64,000 nt of DNA from Ctenosaura bakeri (taxonomy: Eukaryota; Chordata; Lepidosauria; Squamata; Iguanidae). The notes below the pieces were generated by a model. That model had not been told where the DNA came from and made no database searches. It was given only the letters and a program-made list of their open reading frames with translations. A program made the position numbers and the translations under genes. The DNA lies in the NCBI GenBank assembly GCA_948474755.1, contig CAOLHI010000022.1, forward strand, positions 1 to 64,000, read 5' to 3'. This document shows, in pieces, positions 54,401 to 64,000 of the stretch (the stretch's first letter is position 1; each line of letters begins with the position of its first letter).

Positions 54401-54650
54401 TGGCATTAGCTTCCATTGTGATGCAATTAGGTTATCACAATGTTTTTGACTTCAGAATATACAGTCAAATTGAAACAAAAATCAATTGGAATTACTTTAC
54501 CAGTTAATTGACAAACATCTGAGCTGTAAGTGAAGATGCACCACCACTACCTTTGCGTACATATAGAAACTAGGATTGATAAGCATTTGGGAACTGGTAA
54601 GAGAAATTCTATGTTTATTGCTACACACATGCTTGCCAAGAAAGGTGTAT
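51480..54650. other. Non-coding, no recognisable feature
   Basis: AT-rich sequence with chance frames. No known repeat, exon or RNA gene was recognised by eye. Confidence 0.45.
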
Positions 54651-54654
54651 GCTC

Positions 54655-54805
54655 TGAGACTGTCATTCTCAATCACTGGTCCTCATATTTTCTGAGCTTC
54701 AGCTCCCAGATGTCTCATTAACCATGACTAATGGCTAGAGATTCTGGAAACTGAAGTCCAAAACATCTGGAGGACCAAAGACAGAAAAACCTTGGTCTGA
54801 AAGAT
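54655..54805. mobile_element. Short hAT-like MITE
   Basis: GTCATTCTCAATCACTGGTCC at the left and ACATCTGGAGGACCAAAGAC near the right, with CTTCAGCTCCCAGATGTCTC against GATTCTGGAAACTGAAGTCC inside, form an imperfect palindrome typical of amniote hAT MITEs. Confidence 0.55.
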
Positions 54806-55927
54806 CTTATTCATAAAAGTTTCTCAATTCAAGGGGCAGGGAGTTAGAAACAGCAGATGTGCAGTCATATTGACACATCCTTGCTAAGGAATTTAAGCAA
54901 TACATTGCTTTTTACTGAGGCTGTATCATACTTACGTGGGAGTAAGTGGTGCTTATTTCTAAATAAAGATGTATGAGACTATGCCATAAGACAGGTCATT
55001 CAGTCTATCCCAATAAAGTTTGCTCAAAAGTCTGTGGCTTATAGTCTGTGGCGATTCCTTTCACTCTATTTTGGTAGCACTTTCTATTGTTATTGTTTTG
55101 CCATGAAGTGAAACTCTTGCTTCTTTTGAGGCCAAGATGAGCAAGAAAAGGACATTAATGTATTTATCACACCAGTCAGTATTTCCAGGTTGTTCTGCTC
55201 GAAAACTACTTCTCCTGTACTCAGAAACGTAGCAGAATGGCAATGCACCCTTTCACATCATTAGTGAATTTGTATTTCAATGGTTTTGTTCCCATGTTTG
55301 CTTTCTCACACAGGAAAATCCAACAATATAATGTACATCATCACCCTGTTTGGTGGGGCTTTCTTTTAAAAAAAAAAAGAAAATCAGATGCTGTAATTGT
55401 GCAATTGCACAATTATATAATAATGCTATTATAGATTTCTCCCTCCGCATTCCCCTCCAAATCAGAAAAATGAACACACACTAGAAAGGGTACATTGTCA
55501 TTCAGGCTTTTTTCTTGCAAACCTACACTTGCCCAGTTCTGCTTTTGTATATTACTCTTTAAATGTTTGTGTATTTGCTTTTTATTTACTCTTTAAACTT
55601 TTCCTAACAAAACACAATAATTTCTCCGGGCATTAATCCTTAGAAGGATTCCACTGGAATTCCACTATTGTGATATTCCCCTAATTAAAAATATGTATAA
55701 TTTAAAATAATTTTTAAAAAACCTGTGGGAGAACAGCAAAAGAATGCCAAGCAGTTGTCTTGGGAATCCGGGTGTCCTCCCCAGGTCACTAGACATAGTC
55801 TGAGGTTTCCCTGCTGGAAATCCCTGAGGAATTCCTAAGGAAAGACTAACAAAACCACATACACACCACACCTACAATATCACAACAAGCAGGTGCAAGG
55901 CATTCCCACCCAAAGTGCTTACTAAAC

Positions 55928-56788
55928 CAGACATTCTCAACCTTTTCTTTATGATGGACCCCCTTTAAATATCTTCTGTTGCTGTGGAACACCAAGACTC
56001 AACTGAAGACTTAAAATCCTGAAGTGCATCAAATATTTATTTAAGGCTGCTCATTAAGGGTCTACAAATTTGGGGGAAAAGGAAGAATAAGTAAATGCAC
56101 ACACTCCTAATACAAAATTTTATTAGAAAAGTCATTTTACCCAATAATAATGAAACACTTTTATTCACAGAAATTGAAAAAGAAACATGACCATTTTTAA
56201 TAATCTGTAGTTATCATTCCAAAGTCCGTCCAAACATGCCACTTGCAGTGACTGACACTGATTCTCTCTTCCCACAAACGCAGACTTGCTTTTTAGATAT
56301 GAATTTCTTCAACATTCTCAACATGGCAACAGAATTCTGTGAAGCAACGGTGTGCTGGTGCAACATGAATAATATTAAAGTTCAGTGTAGCTATGAAGGT
56401 GGCTTCTGGCTGAATGTGCAGTAACAAGAAATGTCACATGCTTTCTCTCAGCCATTCAGTTTCATTCACTTGCATGTTCTCACCACACACAAGAGGTATC
56501 AGTTATTTTCAAACTGTTGAACAGTTTGAGATACTGTAATGAAACTTTGCATAAATGATGTATGTCACTGGCAAAAGATTCCTGCTCTTTGAGAACAACG
56601 TATGACCATCTGTCTGTCCATTCTCCTGTCTTTCTTCCTTCCTTGCCTCCTTCCATTCATTCATTCATTCATTCATTCATTCAATTTTAACTGTAAAAGC
56701 TCTTAGTATTTCTTCAAGCCTTCACAGACCTCCTGTGAGGACATTGTGGCCTCCTGGGGTTCCACACACCACAGGTTAAGAACTACTG
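55928..56788. mobile_element. hAT (Charlie-like) non-autonomous element with 8-bp target duplication
   Basis: The left end CAGACATTCTCAACCTTTTC and right end complement of CAGTAGTTCTTAACCTGTGG are inverted. TACTAAAC (55920-55927) and TAATAAAC (56789-56796) form an 8-bp duplication with one mismatch. The 861-base interior has no transposase and includes an (ATTC)n run. Its ends resemble the SPIN-like element only at the hAT terminus level. Confidence 0.75.
56653..56682 (+). repeat. (ATTC)n microsatellite
   Basis: Seven consecutive ATTC units inside the hAT element. Confidence 0.9.
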
Positions 56789-57469
56789 TAATAAACCACA
56801 GCACGACAGAGTGTCATTAACAGATTCCATAGCACAACAGAGTGTCATTAATAGATTTTTATTCCAACTGGAAATAATCTATTTCCAAATGATCCAACAG
56901 TGATACAGCATGGTACAGCACTGGAAAATCCACAACACAGTGCAAAGAGCTCCAAGCAATTACACAACAAATGCAGTGCAACTGTAGTATAACAGTGTCA
57001 TGTGATAAGTTCCACAATCTGTTCAGTAAGTTCTCCATGAAGAAAACCCTTCTAAAGCACAATAAAGCACTTTCCTTTTCAAAATGTTTAACTTTTCTAT
57101 GCGAGCAACCTTCAGTCTCATATTGAGGGAAAGGAAGGATGTAAATAATATAAAGAATAAAATTATAACTGAATTTACTAAACAAAGGGGCAAAACCTGT
57201 GATATAAAGTGGATGGAATCAGAAATTAAACACCTGGATTGTAGAGTTTACAATGCACATTTTTTGCATCAAATCCTCATTCTAGAACTGGACACTAAGT
57301 TTTACTCTACCATGAACCACTGGTTGCTTCCTATGAATCTGTTCCCCAATTGTGATCTTCAGAAGCCTTGCCTGAGCCATCTTATCTTCAGAAATTATCT
57401 GGGTGGCTAGCCACTGAGAAGCCCTCTCCACCGCTTGAACTGAGATTTATAATTTTGCAAAGCATACAG

Positions 57470-57600
57470 ACTTCTCTGCCAGATAGCACTAATATCTCAC
57501 CAAACTACAAATCCCAGGATGCCAAAGGATACAGCCATGGTAGTTAAAGCGGTTTCAAAGTGCTAGAAATGTGCCATGTGAAAAGGCACTGTGAAATTGT
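57470..57600. repeat. Half copy of the longer hairpin MITE
   Basis: CTACAAATCCCAGGATGCCA then GGTAGTTAAAGCGGTTTCAA and GCCATGTGAAAAGGCAC match the right part of the longer MITE form. Confidence 0.55.
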
Positions 57601-57644
57601 CCTGAGGGAAATTTGTCTAGCATCATCATCATCAAAACATAATC

Positions 57645-57860
57645 CACACTGGTTCAGACCAAAATAAAAAACAAACCTATCTAGTCCAGCATCCGGTTTT
57701 CACCATGGCCAGCCAGGTGATTCCGAGAGGCCTACCAACAGGACAAGATGGCAATAGTGTTCTCTCACTCATACCCAGAGACATATTGCCCCCAATATTA
57801 GGGGTAATGTATAGCCATCACAAATAGAAGTCCTTGGTAGCCTTATTCTCCATCATCCTT
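57645..57860 (+). repeat. Dispersed squamate repeat
   Basis: CACACTGGTTCAGACC, TCTAGTCCAGCATCCGGTTT and ATGGCCAGCCAGGTGATTCC follow the same consensus as the fragment at 33396. Confidence 0.5.
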
Positions 57861-57999
57861 TAGACTGCAAGCAACAAATTTCCACTTTATTTAAGCTTTT
57901 GGTTTAAACTGATTGTTGTTATTCTTGGGAACAACACTGATTGGTCTGTATGCTGATGACTCTCCTAACTCTGATTGTTCTTTATGTATAAGTGGAGTA

Positions 58000-58755
58000 C
58001 CGTATCTGCCTGCATATAAGAGGCATCAGTGTATAAGATGCACCTCATTTTTAAATATTTTTTTTGGGGGGGAATAGTTTTTAGAAATAGCATGGCTTCC
58101 CCCACCCTGCTTCCCTTCCATTTTGCCTCATGGGAGTTCTCCACTCTGCAGCAAAATGCATAGGAAAGGGAGAGGGAGCTCTAAGGGACAAAGAAGTCCA
58201 ATGCTAGGCTTCCCCCACCCCCCTTTTGCTTCCTTTTTGCATGGGAAGGGAAAGGAGGGAGCTTTGGGGGGAGAAAGCTCTTAGGAGCTTTCCCCCACCC
58301 CCTTTCCTTTCCATTTTTCATGGGAAGTAAAAGGAAGGAATCTTCCAGAGGGGCAAAAAGAAAGCTGTGTGAACTTTCTTTTCCTCCTCCAGAGCTACCT
58401 CTTAGCCCTTCCCATGCAAAACAGAAAGGAAAGAGGAGTGGGGGAAGCCTCACACAAGGGTTCCTTTCTCCCTCCAGAGATCCCTCCCCTTTCCAATGCA
58501 TTTTGACCCAGTGCCAAGAACTTGTGCTGAGGCAAAATGGAAGGAAAGGAGGGGTGGGGGAAGCCTCACAGGACCACTCCTTTAGCACCCTAGAGTTCCC
58601 CCTCCCTTTCCTATGCATTCTGCCTTGGCGCTGAGAACTCATGCAGAGGCAAAATGCATAGGAAAGGGGGAGGTATTTGCCAGCATATAAGATGCACCCC
58701 GTTTTTAAACGTTATCTTTCGGGGGGAAGTGTGTCTTATACACTGGCAAATATGG
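58000..58755. mobile_element. TA-flanked transposon related to the 4604 element
   Basis: Starts CCGTATCTGCCTGCATATAA and ends with the complement of CCATATTTGCCAGTGTATAA, with TA on each side. Motifs of the ATAAGATGCACC type repeat just inside both ends. The interior alternates pyrimidine-rich (GCTTCCCCCACCCC) and purine-rich (GGAAAGGAGGG) blocks as imperfect inverted repeats. Non-autonomous. Confidence 0.75.
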
Positions 58756-59074
58756 TACTTCCTTATCTACCATTGTATGGTTTTATTCCACTTCCTTTAC
58801 AGAAGATTCTGAATTGCATTGACTACTTCCTATAATGGAATGGTGGCATACAGCTTTAATAATAAAGCGTATGAGTTTTGCCTTTAAGTGGAAAACTCCT
58901 GGGCAATAAAATCAAGATATCCCACAAGCATTACTATGTATAAAAAAATACCCTAACGTTTTTCTTTAAAAAAAAAAAGTTGGAATCTTTTTTTTAAGGC
59001 AAATTAAAGTAGAAAGAGTAACCACTTATGCAAACTGTAAACTATAGGATGGGAATGTCTTCAAAATCAATGTA

Positions 59075-59412
59075 CAGTGGCCCCTCCACTTTTGCGACGG
59101 TTTGGGGTGCAGAACCCTGACAAAAGTGGAAAAACTGTGAATTAACTCACCGCGCTTCCCCTCCCATTTCCTTCTGCAGCTTCACCTGCCTTTTGCCTTG
59201 GTGCACATTCTCCGTCCTGGGGCAAAAGACAAGGGAATGGGAGGTGGAGAAAGAAAGCATGTGCACATGCCTCCCCCCATTCCCTAGCTTTTGCCTAGGT
59301 GCACTTGCCTTCCTTCTCTGCACCTGACAAAGAGCAAGGGAAGGTGGGAGAGGCACGCATATGTCTTGCAAATAATCAAATTCATGAAGGTCAAACCCAT
59401 GAGGGAGGATTG
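59075..59412. mobile_element. TA-flanked Tigger-like MITE, relative of 25691
   Basis: CAGTGGCCCCTCCACTTTTG at the left and ATGAAGGTCAAACCCATGAG near the right end, with TA at both borders. Internal CCATTCCC/GGGAATGGGAGG blocks parallel the 25691 copy. Confidence 0.75.
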
Positions 59413-59589
59413 TATTCTTTTCTTTCGATTATCGAAGATCTAATAATACCTTCAGGCAAGGGATTATGTTACTTCCTTCATTACAGACAGGAGAGGTCTT
59501 TCCCACATTTTGTATAAGATGTTATATCCAGGCCCTCATTCAAAACAGAGGGAAATCACAGTCAGTTAAGGAGCTTTCTGCCATGCCAT

Positions 59590-60112
59590 GCCTCCAGAAC
59601 ATGGACTCTGACTCAGAGGCTGACACAGAAGACATGCCAGAGGCTGAAACAGGGGAATGCCAGGACCTGCTGTACAGGAAGAGGTTACAGTGCCACAAAC
59701 AGCACAGCAGACAGTGTCAACACCAGCAGAGTCCTGCCCTTTCAGACACAGAAGATAACTTACCAGTACCCACCTTTGCTGAGTGCAGACCACAAAAAGA
59801 AAACCTATGTCAATCCCAGAGAATTTATCACCAGCGACAATTAATCAGACAACAGCTGCATTAGGCTGCTGACCTATATAGCTGCCACCCTTCCCCTCCA
59901 GGAGTTGTTAGAGCTTATCTGACCTCTGTTTGCTAGCCTCTTTGCTGAACTCTGTGCCTGACTCTGGACTACCTTGACTGACTTTGGACTCGCTTGCCTT
60001 TGAATTCTGTTGGACTTTATTTTTGACCTTGTGCTTACTGAATAAAAGTAAGTAACAAGCTCAGAGCTATTCAGTTTGTTTTGTTTGAATTATCACCTGT
60101 GCTGCTAGGACT
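59590..60112 (+). repeat. Possible LTR (solo or terminal) of an LTR retrotransposon
   Basis: An acidic stop-free stretch (MDSDSEADTEDMPEAE and onward to 59864) ends just before CTATATAGCTGCC, a TATA-like box at 59875-59880. CT-rich leader-like sequence follows, then AATAAA at 60041-60046. Frame end, TATA box and polyadenylation signal in this order resemble lizard LTR retrotransposon ends. No partner LTR or pol was seen in the window, so the call is tentative. Confidence 0.4.
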
Positions 60113-60234
60113 GAGATAAGACACTTTCCATTGTCCCTCAAAATGACCAAGGAATGTTAATCTCCCTAACAAAAGGAGAGAGAGGAAGAGAACATAGTCC
60201 TCTTCCTCCAGAAAGTGCTTCCTTCTCTCCTTCC

Positions 60235-60353
60235 ACCAGAACTTGGGAAAGTTACCTTCTTAGATTACAGTTCCCAGAATCCCCTTACAATGGTCACATT
60301 GGGAGGGGGATTCTGAGATCTACAGTCTGAAAAAGTAACTTTCCAAGTTCTGC
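60235..60353. mobile_element. Short palindromic hAT-like MITE (AAGTAACTTT type)
   Basis: AACTTGGGAAAGTTACCTTC at the left is complementary to AAAAAGTAACTTTCCAAGTT at the right; the inner arms are GATTACAGTTCCCAGAATCC against GGATTCTGAGATCTACAGTC. Best preserved of three copies. Confidence 0.7.
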
Positions 60354-60359
60354 CTTGGA

Positions 60360-63300
60360 CAATGCTGCTACTGCTCACCATTGACACTACAAAGAGCAAG
60401 TCAGACATGATAAAAACAAACCCACCCTAATGTACAACTTCTGTATGGAACATTTGTGTTAAAGTCCATTGCTTGAAATCTCAGCCTGTTGAAATGTAAT
60501 TTCTTTGTAATACTGCTCACTGCCGCTCACATTTATCGCAAGAGGGCTGGAAAAAATGGTGGTCCTACAAGGCAGTCTCAAGTCTGAACTACAGATTCCT
60601 TGTTTTCTTTCTTTTCTTTCTTTAAATGGCTATGTATTTGGTTTCCACCATTTCCCTATGATGGCTGGAAAGGCAGTGTGTTGCCATATGGGACTCAGAG
60701 GGCTTACAAGGAATGTTCACTACTGAGCAGGAGCAAGGACAAGGAAATGCAGCTCTCAATTTATAAGCTGCATTTTGTCCTCAACTGCTGTCAAAGCCAG
60801 CTTCAACTTAAGGTGACTATGAATGAGAGATCTGCAAGACACCTTGTGTTCAAGAGCCCTGCTGAAGTGCTACAAATTCAGAGCTCTGGCTTCCTTGACC
60901 GATTAAGCCCTAGCCTCCTCTCCAGTGAGCTCCAGGATATGTAAATGTATCTTTTCCTTCCCTCATCTTTCCTCCTCCAATCTTCCCCCCACAACCATGC
61001 TGTGAAACAGGTAAGTAGAAGCATATTAACTAGCCCAAGCTCACTCACAAGTGAGAAGAAATTCAAGCCCAACTTTTCAAACTGCAGTCAAGATACTCTA
61101 ACCAACGCAGAAGCAAACTACTTATTTCAGCTCACAGGCCAAATTTTGGCCCTGAGGATCCACTGCAAGCCACAATAGGCTATAATGTGCAAAGACCTCC
61201 CCCCATTAAGAAACTGGAACTAGAAGTGGTCAAAGGTACATCTGAACTATTTCTGGAGTTTAGGGGTTCCTGTCCCACTATACAAGCAACAGAGCAACTT
61301 CAGCAGTCCTCGAAGAGCAAAACAATTTTTGCAAAAAAAAAAAAAAATTGAAACAGGGAAACCCTCAGAGGCACAGGCAACAAATCTATCTATCTAGGGT
61401 CACAGGCGGTCCAAACACCAGTTTTTTTCCTCATTGTGTTTAAGTTGCGAGATGTCTTTCATGTAGATTTCTTCTACAAATAGGAAGATATTCAAAGGTG
61501 TGAGGGGAAATCAACCCCATATTATAATCTATTATTTGCACATAACAACCACAGAAAGAAATGTATGAACCTGAAATGACAGAAGAAGCAATTGTGAGGC
61601 ACAACATACAGGACTCCTCTTGAATCATTAAAACTTTTCCCTTCACAGCCTCCATCCTCCCTCCCCTATCCCCGCGCACATGAGCACACCAGCCAAACAC
61701 ACATTACTTTCGTCAATCTGTGCAGCTGTCTACTTGTGCAGTTGGCACTGATCGCTGCCAATCTGGGTCTTATTTCCAGTGAAGACTACATTGTTTTATT
61801 AGCTACTTAGGCAGTGCATGTACCATTAATGGAGTTTTATCTCTCCATTTTCCTGACAGGGCAGAAGCAGCCAGTCTGACTCTGTTATTATCATTAGGAA
61901 AGCTTTTTTTCCCCATTCACTATCTTTAGTCCAAACAACATCTGGAATTATAACTGTTATCTGAGAGAGAGAGAGAGAGAGAGAGGGAGAGCGCTTAGAA
62001 AAATAAAAAATGTTTATGCTATTGTACATACACAAATGATTAGATAAATATTTCCAACTAGCCAACCATGGTTTTTTAAAGTACTTATTTCACTTCTACC
62101 TCCTGAAAAGATTCTCAAAACAATCTCAAAGGAAGAAGAAAGAAACAATGAAATACTTCCACCTTTAACACCTACATTACAACCATGGGACGCAGTCTGA
62201 AGAGGGGGAAGCCAGAGGCCCTTTGAAAACTGAGTAAAACACCAAGGACCTTAATAAAAGGGAATTAAAGAGCCCTTTACTGAAATATTATTATTAATGT
62301 GCACACTGATGAGAAAGCTGTCTGGCGCCAAAGCAGCCAGTATACATGTTCCACTGTAACAGACAGCTGTCTCCAGCGTCATTTAAGTATGCTTTCGGTT
62401 CAACTAGTCAACCCTCTCTGTGCTTCTCAAGAATCAATACAGGGGAAAAAAGAAGTCATGAGTGTAGTGCTCACACACAGCCAGAAATCTTCCTCTTTAT
62501 CTTATTTGTGTTTAATCTGCGAGCATATTTTGCAGGAGAAGAGAATAGTCCAAACCATGTATACTGATCACCCCCACACATGGCAATCATCCCCAACATT
62601 TCACTACATCTGCCAGAAAGACATCCTGCCCAAACCCATATATGCTTACTCAGAAACAAGGCAAACAAATGTGTGTAAGGTAAGTGTCCTGTAGAAATCA
62701 GGGAGGGCCTTCTTCCTTTCCAAGGATATATATTTTATGAAGTAGGATGATAAAGCTTAGTTGTGATGTCTCATTGCTGCCTTTCCTTCACACACTGCAG
62801 AAGAAACCAAAACAATAAATACATGGAAAGCTAAGCATGCACTTAACCTTTCTAAGAAGTCTGCCTCTGTGGAGAGCTTCAGCTACCCATGAGGACATTA
62901 CAAGGAGAAAAAAACACAATGCTGTATGGCGAAGCAACTTTTAGGAAATCACTTCAGAGCAGAGCAGATTTTTCTCCCCAGTTCAATTGAAATGCCTAGA
63001 GTCTGAGCCACAGGCTCCTTCACTCAGCCATGAAGCAGCTCTTGAGAGTATTGTGCCCTGTGGTTAATGACAGTCTGGGTAACCTGATTCTCTCAGTGGG
63101 CGTTTGGAGGAAGCCCTTCCCTTCCCTTTCCTCTCATCCTACTGTCCCGCCCTACTGTGCCAGCTGTTTCTGACAGACAAATTGCTGCACATTAAGCAAT
63201 AAATACTGTCAGAAAAAGGAATTCTTCATTTCTGTAATGCATAGGCCTCCTTGGACAAATTACACAGTTTACAGTCCTAGGCTGCAGGAAACCACTTTGG

Positions 63301-63460
63301 GGTTGAAAGGCTGCCAAAAAAAAATGCATCTTTAAAAAAATCCAGTTGACAATTGCATGAAACAAACCTGGATGACCACAGCAAAAACAAAATATACATT
63401 TATAGTAGTAAAACGAAGCACTGGAAATTATAACACTGACCTGCAATTTTAGATTTATTG
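60360..63460. other. Non-coding, microsatellite only
   Basis: Contains a (GA)n run at about 61963-61990 and an A-run at 61334. No exon, promoter island or repeat family was recognised. Confidence 0.45.
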
Positions 63461-63467
63461 GATCTTT

Positions 63468-63660
63468 GCCCCATCTTTTGCCAAAGGGGACTCACAAGGC
63501 TGCGCACAGGAGACTGTTACATTTTAACCTCACAAACAACCTCTTGTGTAGATTAGGCTGAAAGACTGTAACTGGACCATGGTCACCCAGCTAGCTTCCT
63601 GGCTGAGCAGGGATTGAATCTGGATCTCATTCACCCAACATAATATCCAAACCTCACTAC
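63468..63660 (-). repeat. MIR-like or squamate SINE fragment
   Basis: CTCACAAACAACCTCTTGTG, TAGATTAGGCTGAAAGACTG and GGTCACCCAGCTAGCTTCCT, then TGAGCAGGGATTGAATC, follow a consensus common in reptile tRNA-type SINEs read in reverse. The tRNA-like head is decayed. Confidence 0.5.
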
Positions 63661-64000
63661 ATTTCCAGCATAATAGTAGAAGAGATACCAGAGTTTCATA
63701 TATGCACATCCTGATAGAAACCATGCTCACTTAAATAGGGATACTCTCCAACAAGCAAGCATAAGACTGCAGCATTACCTAACACAAGACTCACAAAGGA
63801 TCTTCCATCACATAAATTAATAATCTGGATATCCAGCATAGAGCTGTCTGTGGATATTTTAATACCAAGGAAGAGAAAACTGGCTCTAGGAAATGGCAGA
63901 TACACACTGGCATGTTTGCATGTATCCTTGACTTGATAGAAAAAAAATAAATTCTCATCAAGGTATATGTACGGTAGTCTACCTGACCATATGCATAGAG

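Noticed and set aside
58181..58642. Frames of 153 and 104 codons facing each other
   Set aside because: They fall in purine/pyrimidine-rich inverted blocks of a TA-flanked transposon; no coding pattern.
62299..62694. 131-codon plus-strand frame with several cysteines and histidines
   Set aside because: Cys and His spacing does not fit a zinc-finger pattern, and a second frame overlaps it; treated as chance.

Overview
This is vertebrate nuclear DNA, AT-rich and intron-dominated. The repeats point to a squamate reptile (lizard or snake). They include SINEs with a 5S rRNA-derived head, tRNA-type SINEs, CR1 and L2-like LINE fragments, many short hAT and Tigger-like MITEs, and a SPIN-like hAT element. 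Species cannot be fixed from the sequence alone.

The only cellular gene I can support is ACVR1 (ALK2), the BMP/activin type I receptor serine/threonine kinase, on the minus strand. Seven coding exons are readable with clean splice sites and continuous phase: 40024-40090 (start codon, signal peptide), 24313-24573 (cysteine-rich ligand-binding domain), 22613-22830 (transmembrane and juxtamembrane), 16143-16242 (GS box), 13146-13292 (glycine loop and ATP lysine), 11607-11882 (hinge, catalytic loop, DLG) and 8724-8921 (activation segment, APE, helix F). They give 422 codons plus one base. The last roughly 87 codons of the kinase are not in the window and should lie left of base 1. The start-codon exon has a splice acceptor only 7 bases upstream of the ATG, so one or more non-coding 5' exons and the promoter lie at higher coordinates, probably beyond 64000. 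I found no gene-like CpG island outside transposons.

The rest is intron or 5' flank built of mobile elements. From about 2300 to 8350 is a nested stack: a CR1 LINE is split by a minus-strand endogenous retrovirus, and the retroviral integrase region is split by a TA-flanked DNA transposon at 4604-6460 that carries a 40-bp GC-rich minisatellite. From 43358 to 45264 is a SPIN-like hAT element with an 8-bp target duplication, CpG-rich cargo, a 135-bp tandem repeat and a nested palindromic MITE. From 55928 to 56788 is a second, more decayed hAT element with an 8-bp target duplication. Several TA-flanked elements (10637, 25691, 37107, 41695, 48631, 58000, 59075) and palindromic hairpin MITEs (1134, 44546, 51288 and half-copies) are scattered throughout. 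A possible LTR lies at about 59600-60110.

Most open reading frames over 60 codons here are chance frames, or come from GC-rich repeats and dead transposons. No bacterial-type operon, CRISPR array or new gene system was found.
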